Assembly (NCBI GenBank): GCA_038818725.1
Contig: JAWAYL010000014.1
Span: 1 to 26,732, forward strand
DNA length: 26,732 nt
Source: JACIWB01 sp038818725
Lineage (GTDB): Archaea; Thermoplasmatota; E2; UBA202; JdFR-43
Direction of reading: 5' to 3'
Below the pieces are notes generated by a model. It worked only from the letters and a program-made list of their open reading frames with translations. It ran no database searches and was not told where the DNA came from. The translations under genes were made by a program, and so were the position numbers. Position 1 is the stretch's first letter. Every line of letters starts with the position of its first letter. Shown in pieces: positions 23,108 to 26,732 of the stretch.

Positions 23108-23817
23108 AAGAAGTTGCAAAAGAAATTAAAAATTCAAAATTCTGCATAGCTCTTACAGGAGCTGGAATATCAACAGAATCTGGCATACCAGACTTCAGAG
23201 GAAAAAATGGTATATGGAGTAAATATGATATAAATGAATATGGAACAATAGAAAGTTTTATTAGAAATCCTTCAAAGATATGGAGATTTTTTGAAGAAAT
23301 GATTGATGGATTTAAAAACGCAAAGCCAAATGTTGCACATGTTGCTCTTGCTGAAATGGAAAGAGAAGGAATAATAAAGGCAATAATAACCCAGAATGTT
23401 GATAACTTGCATGCAAGAGCTGGAAGCAAAAATATTATTGAATTTCATGGAAATTTTTCCAAATTAAAATGCATTAAATGCGGAAGAAAATTTGAAATGG
23501 AAAAGGAAAAAAGATTTTGCGAATGCGGCGGGCTTGTTAAGCCAGATATTATAATGTTTGGAGAAGAAATTCCTAAGGATGCTTTAGAAAAATCTTTTGA
23601 GCTTGCTGAAAAATGCGATTTAATTCTTGTAATTGGGACAAGCTGTTCTGTTTATCCCGCCGCCTATATTCCAGTTATTGCAAAAAGAAATGGGGCAAAA
23701 ATTGTTGAAATAAATGCAGAAGATACACAAATAACTCATTTGGCAGATTATGTTTTAAGAGGGAAATGTAGTGATATTATTTCAAAAATCTATGAAGAAA
23801 TTAAAAATTTGCATTGA
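23104..23817 (+). CDS. Sir2-family NAD-dependent protein deacylase
   Basis: A 237-residue sirtuin. NAD-binding signatures are LTGAGISTESGIPDFRG (17-33) and TQNVDNLHARAG (96-107), with the catalytic H115 in IEFHGN. The zinc site is C123-x2-C126 (CIKC) and C139-x-C141 (CECGG); the second pair has one residue between its cysteines, where CxxC is more usual. VIGTSCSVYPAA and VEINAED complete the fold. The helix in the acyl-pocket region reads WRFFEEMIDGF, without the Tyr-x-x-Arg pair of SIRT5/CobB-type desuccinylases, so a deacetylase role is more likely. Start set by the ATGA overlap with ahcY. In archaea sirtuins can deacetylate Alba-type chromatin proteins. Its 3' end overlaps the convergent GINS gene by 17 nt. 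Confidence 0.94.
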   Translation: MKEVAKEIKNSKFCIALTGAGISTESGIPDFRGKNGIWSKYDINEYGTIESFIRNPSKIWRFFEEMIDGFKNAKPNVAHVALAEMEREGIIKAIITQNVDNLHARAGSKNIIEFHGNFSKLKCIKCGRKFEMEKEKRFCECGGLVKPDIIMFGEEIPKDALEKSFELAEKCDLILVIGTSCSVYPAAYIPVIAKRNGAKIVEINAEDTQITHLADYVLRGKCSDIISKIYEEIKNLH

Positions 23818-24331
23818 TTTCTTCTCCCGCATCTCTTTCAATTATTAATTTAGCTACATTATATGGCAAGCATACAACATCTTCCTTATTTAAAAAATAT
23901 TTTTTCATATCATTCCCAATAAAAGGGGGAATTTCTTTTTTTATCCTTACAATGGCAAAATCCTTCTTTTTTTCAAAAATTTTTTTTCTATAAGCATTTA
24001 TAACATTTAAAAGCTCTTCATAAAAAATTTTTTCTTCATTTGTCATATTTTCTGGCATTTCCTTTCCAGTTCTTGCTGAATGAAGAGCAAAACTAACAAT
24101 TTTCTTTTCTCTTCTTTCAAATATGCTCTGCAGCAATCTTTTTGTATTTCTTAACTCATCAGATAAAATCATCAATTTATGAGATGGACTTTCTTTTTCT
24201 TTTTCTATTCTGCTTTCAATTTCTTCTATATAGCTTATTGCTTGAGAATAAAAATCCGTATCAATTTTTGTTAGTGAGGAGCTATTTCTTTCCATCTCAT
24301 CTATATTCCTCAACTTTTCATATGTGAGCAT
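23801..24331 (-). CDS. GINS complex subunit, Gins51 (Gins15) type
   Basis: A 176-residue GINS protein of the archaeal replicative helicase (CMG-like) complex with MCM and a RecJ/Cdc45 homologue. The helical A domain comes first (TYEKLRNIDEMERNSS, then IDTDFYSQAISYIEEIE and ELRNTKRLLQSIFERREKKI, ALHSARTG), and the small beta B domain is last (KKEIPPFIG, EDVVCLPYNVAKLIIERDAGEEI). The A-then-B order is that of Gins51, as opposed to B-then-A in Gins23. It is slightly short compared with the roughly 180-190 usual. It shares a 44-nt spacer with the divergent secreted-protein gene and overlaps the Sir2 gene by 17 nt at its 3' end. Confidence 0.85.
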   Translation of the reverse strand: MLTYEKLRNIDEMERNSSSLTKIDTDFYSQAISYIEEIESRIEKEKESPSHKLMILSDELRNTKRLLQSIFERREKKIVSFALHSARTGKEMPENMTNEEKIFYEELLNVINAYRKKIFEKKKDFAIVRIKKEIPPFIGNDMKKYFLNKEDVVCLPYNVAKLIIERDAGEEINANF

Positions 24332-24348
24332 GATTGTAAGTAAAATCC

Positions 24349-24358
24349 TTATATATTA
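24349..24358. promoter_or_regulatory. Near-palindromic TATA box shared by two divergent genes
   Basis: TTATATATTA lies in the middle of the 44-nt spacer between the Gins51 gene and the secreted-protein gene. Its centre is about 22 nt from each start codon, and it reads as a TATA box on both strands (TTATATATTA and TAATATATAA). Both mRNAs would be leaderless. Confidence 0.5.
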
Positions 24359-24375
24359 ATTATTCATTTATCCTC

Positions 24376-26732
24376 ATGAAGCATGCAATTGTTGTTATAA
24401 TATCAATAATGCTTTTAGCTCCAGTTTTTGCCCAAGAAAAAATTATATATGCTGGCTTTGAAGGAATAAGCTGGAAGAAAGTTATTCCAGTTAAAAAAGC
24501 AACTTTTGTTAAATTTGATGAAAATAGCTTTTTAGATGATTTTGCATATCTTGCATCCATACCTGCAAGTGTTTTTTATGATAAGGAAACAGATAAAATT
24601 TATTCATATCCTTTATTATTCTACCAAGATTATAGTAAGGAAAAATATCTTAATGCAAGGCAGGGCTTAGATTATTTCATGGAAGATTGGATAAAATATT
24701 GCGGAAAATTAAGCATTGATTACATAAATATTGAGCAGGAGCCATGGAAAGGAGATAATGTATCGCATATAAATAGCGATGATATATATGAAATAGCAAG
24801 TAAAATAGCTTTACATGAATGGAGTTACAGCAATGATTTAGTTCTTGCAATAGTTGGAGAATATGGATATGAAAGCAATAAAACTATTGAGCAGATAAGT
24901 GGAAAATTCTCACCGAAAGAAATAAAAAAAATAAATCTTGAAGGAATAAAGCAAGATAGCCTTGCTCCTCAATATAGCAGCTTTTATGTTCCAGAAGGTT
25001 ATAAATATTTGGAGGCAAGCCTTTGGTGGCCTTGCGTCAGCTGGCTTCCGAATTTTATGGCTCTCTTAACAATTGGCTTGCTTCAGGGCGGGCTTACTAT
25101 CCCTTCTGCTGATCCTGATCTGCAATTATATTGCTCTTATGAAGGCGAATTTATGCAGGTTGCTGCTTCTGAAACATGGAATGTTATGTGGGGACCGCAT
25201 GAAGATACTTCTACATATGTATATTCAAGCGGAATGTGGAAAGCAGCAATAACAGATATACCAACAAAGAAAATTTTAAGAGATGCATATGGAACATTTT
25301 TCCAAAGGCTGATTGCAACAATTACTGGAAAAGTTCCTTATTATGTTGAAATTTCTCTTTATCCTGGCCAAGAAGTGGAGTTAATTGAGGCGCCTTTTAT
25401 GGCAAGAAATGTAACTTTTGAGCTAAGTGGTAATACAAAGCTTGGATTAATAATAGTTGATGAGAATAATGTAGCAATTGCATATTCTTCTTCAAATGAT
25501 ACAAAACAAACTCTAAAAATAGATCAGCTTGGAGAAGGAAAATATAAAGCAATTATTGTCCAGATGAATGAAACAGATAAAGAAATAAGCTATACACTTA
25601 AATATTCATGGGAAAATAAAATGAATAAAAGCGTTGCTTGCTACATGGCAAATGCTGCAGAAGGAGCAATACTTGCTTCCCTTATGAATGCTCCATTGCT
25701 GTATACAAAAGCAAATGAAATCTCTTCCTGCACTTTAGATGCAATTAAAAAACTTGGAGTAAGAAACATATATCTTGTAAATACTGGAAATGAAATCGCT
25801 GCAATAAAAACAAGCCTTAGGTTCGCAAACATTTATGAATTTAACAGCTTAGAAGGCATTTATAACGAAATAAAAAATAGAACAAAATCAGATGATATCG
25901 TTATTTCAACTCTCGATCCATGGACATATATGGCAACAGATGAACTCAAGCCGAGTGGCGAGTTACAGGGTGCTCTTTTCATTGGGCCAGCAGCTTATGC
26001 GGCGGCGCATCATGGCTGCCCTCTCTTGATTACTGATATGCATGAGGAGCTTTCAATGGCTGTGGTATGGCATAATGAATGGTGGAAGAAGCATGCTATA
26101 AGAGATGAGGAGCCGAATGTTGCTGCAATGTATTTAACAGCAAAGCAGGCATATGATTTCTTTGGAAAAATGGGATTTGATAAACCAGGAAAAATAGAAT
26201 ATATGCTTACTGTTGCAGATCAATTTGATATAGGCACACCATGGGATAGGGCATTTGTAGGCGTTGCTTATCCTGGAAGAATATTTGGCTCACCAGTTGA
26301 TACAAGCTACTGGATATGCAGGAGCGTCTTTTATCCAGCAATTATATTTACAAATCCAGCTTTAAATAGTGAGGGAATTATGCTTATAAATGGTAGCGAA
26401 AGTAGAAGAAAAGCAAATGGATTGCTTGAAATAATAAAGCCGAGCCAAGAAGAAAAATTTGTTTATCCTGTTTTAAATTCATGGATTACATATGCCCATC
26501 GCTTCAATGAAAGAGCAAGCCAATTCTGGGGATGCAACTATACTTGTGCAAGTGGAATAACTCCATTTTATGAACCATCTACTCATCCAATAGATAATAA
26601 TGTTCTTGCAAAATATGGAAAATATGGCTCATATTGGCCAGATTTAACAGAAAGTGAGGTTGTTCCTTTTTATTTATATAAAGCGGGCTATAGCGTTGCA
26701 TTTACAACAAACTTCTCGGCAACAATGGAAAA
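24376..26732 (+). CDS. Large secreted protein with cell-wall-binding-repeat-2-like region (3' end outside window)
   Basis: An open frame of 785 codons runs off the window with no stop. Residues 1-19 are a signal peptide (KHAIVVIISIMLLAPVFA). The mature part is rich in Trp, Tyr, Ser and N-x-S/T. About 40-240 has EQEPW and repeated WW pairs (SLWWPCVSWLP). A beta-rich section follows (about 310-410, EISLYPGQEVELIEAPF...GKYKAIIVQMN). About 418-515 resembles the cell-wall-binding repeat 2 fold: KSVACYMANAAEGAILAS, NAPLLYT, TLDAIKKLGVRNIYLVNTG. Beyond is an unrecognised region with HHGCPLLITDMHEE and WHNEWWKKH. I cannot assign an enzyme activity. It may be an S-layer-like or cell-surface protein. 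The start is chosen for its signal peptide and promoter spacing. Confidence 0.75.
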   Translation, partial: MKHAIVVIISIMLLAPVFAQEKIIYAGFEGISWKKVIPVKKATFVKFDENSFLDDFAYLASIPASVFYDKETDKIYSYPLLFYQDYSKEKYLNARQGLDYFMEDWIKYCGKLSIDYINIEQEPWKGDNVSHINSDDIYEIASKIALHEWSYSNDLVLAIVGEYGYESNKTIEQISGKFSPKEIKKINLEGIKQDSLAPQYSSFYVPEGYKYLEASLWWPCVSWLPNFMALLTIGLLQGGLTIPSADPDLQLYCSYEGEFMQVAASETWNVMWGPHEDTSTYVYSSGMWKAAITDIPTKKILRDAYGTFFQRLIATITGKVPYYVEISLYPGQEVELIEAPFMARNVTFELSGNTKLGLIIVDENNVAIAYSSSNDTKQTLKIDQLGEGKYKAIIVQMNETDKEISYTLKYSWENKMNKSVACYMANAAEGAILASLMNAPLLYTKANEISSCTLDAIKKLGVRNIYLVNTGNEIAAIKTSLRFANIYEFNSLEGIYNEIKNRTKSDDIVISTLDPWTYMATDELKPSGELQGALFIGPAAYAAAHHGCPLLITDMHEELSMAVVWHNEWWKKHAIRDEEPNVAAMYLTAKQAYDFFGKMGFDKPGKIEYMLTVADQFDIGTPWDRAFVGVAYPGRIFGSPVDTSYWICRSVFYPAIIFTNPALNSEGIMLINGSESRRKANGLLEIIKPSQEEKFVYPVLNSWITYAHRFNERASQFWGCNYTCASGITPFYEPSTHPIDNNVLAKYGKYGSYWPDLTESEVVPFYLYKAGYSVAFTTNFSATME

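Noticed and set aside
1..26732. CRISPR arrays, insertion sequences, transposase or integrase genes, rRNA
   Set aside because: No regularly spaced direct repeats, no terminal inverted repeats around a recombinase and no rRNA-like sequence were seen on reading both strands.

Overview
This window is chromosomal DNA of an archaeon. The core genes are archaeal in type: a GINS subunit, Pelota, an RqcH/NFACT protein, short archaeal triosephosphate isomerase and phosphoglycerate kinase, type II GAPDH, NadM-type NMN adenylyltransferase, geranylgeranyl reductase and a tetraether-lipid synthase homologue. The DNA is AT-rich (about one third G+C by eye; not computed). TATA-like boxes sit about 22-25 nt before start codons, which suggests leaderless transcription. 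Secreted gingipain-like (C25) peptidases plus tetraether lipid genes would fit a Thermoplasmatota / Marine Benthic Group D-like lineage; that placement is inference.

Layout: (1) 1-806: C-terminal end of a C25 peptidase, then YjbQ. (2) 3278-781, minus strand: secreted CrtC/AttH-like protein, triosephosphate isomerase, ArfC-type riboflavin-pathway reductase. (3) 3449-6272: tightly packed operon of HtpX-like membrane protease, bifunctional-nuclease-domain protein, AMMECR1 protein and PflX-like radical SAM protein, meeting a convergent NMN adenylyltransferase. (4) 6958-9105: phosphoglycerate kinase and type II GAPDH. With the isomerase of block 2 these cover the triose part of glycolysis/gluconeogenesis. 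A small unknown gene converges on them. (5) 9476-13820: a complete secreted C25 peptidase, then RqcH and Pelota, a ribosome-rescue pair, joined by ATGA overlaps. (6) 14415-13813, minus strand: a membrane-anchored unknown protein. (7) 17744-14463, minus strand: Dps-like ferritin, tetraether synthase-like radical SAM enzyme, 2[4Fe-4S] ferredoxin and geranylgeranyl reductase, abutting or overlapping. This looks like a membrane-lipid maturation operon with its own electron carrier and an iron/oxidative-stress protein.

(8) 17927-21658 looks like an acquired island. It holds a membrane-anchored protein with calcium-binding loops and a possible clan CD cysteine-peptidase domain, then a secreted, very cysteine-rich protein with a MopE-type motif and a NEW3-like domain. 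It is followed by a 46-codon remnant of histidyl-tRNA synthetase. (9) 21857-24331: S-adenosylhomocysteine hydrolase and a Sir2 deacylase, with a convergent GINS subunit. (10) 24376 to the end: a large secreted protein, cut by the window edge, with a region resembling cell-wall-binding repeat 2.

The genome is extremely compact: seven ATGA stop/start overlaps, and all five convergent gene pairs overlap at their 3' ends. No tRNA, rRNA, CRISPR array, insertion sequence or intergenic gap over 300 bases was seen.
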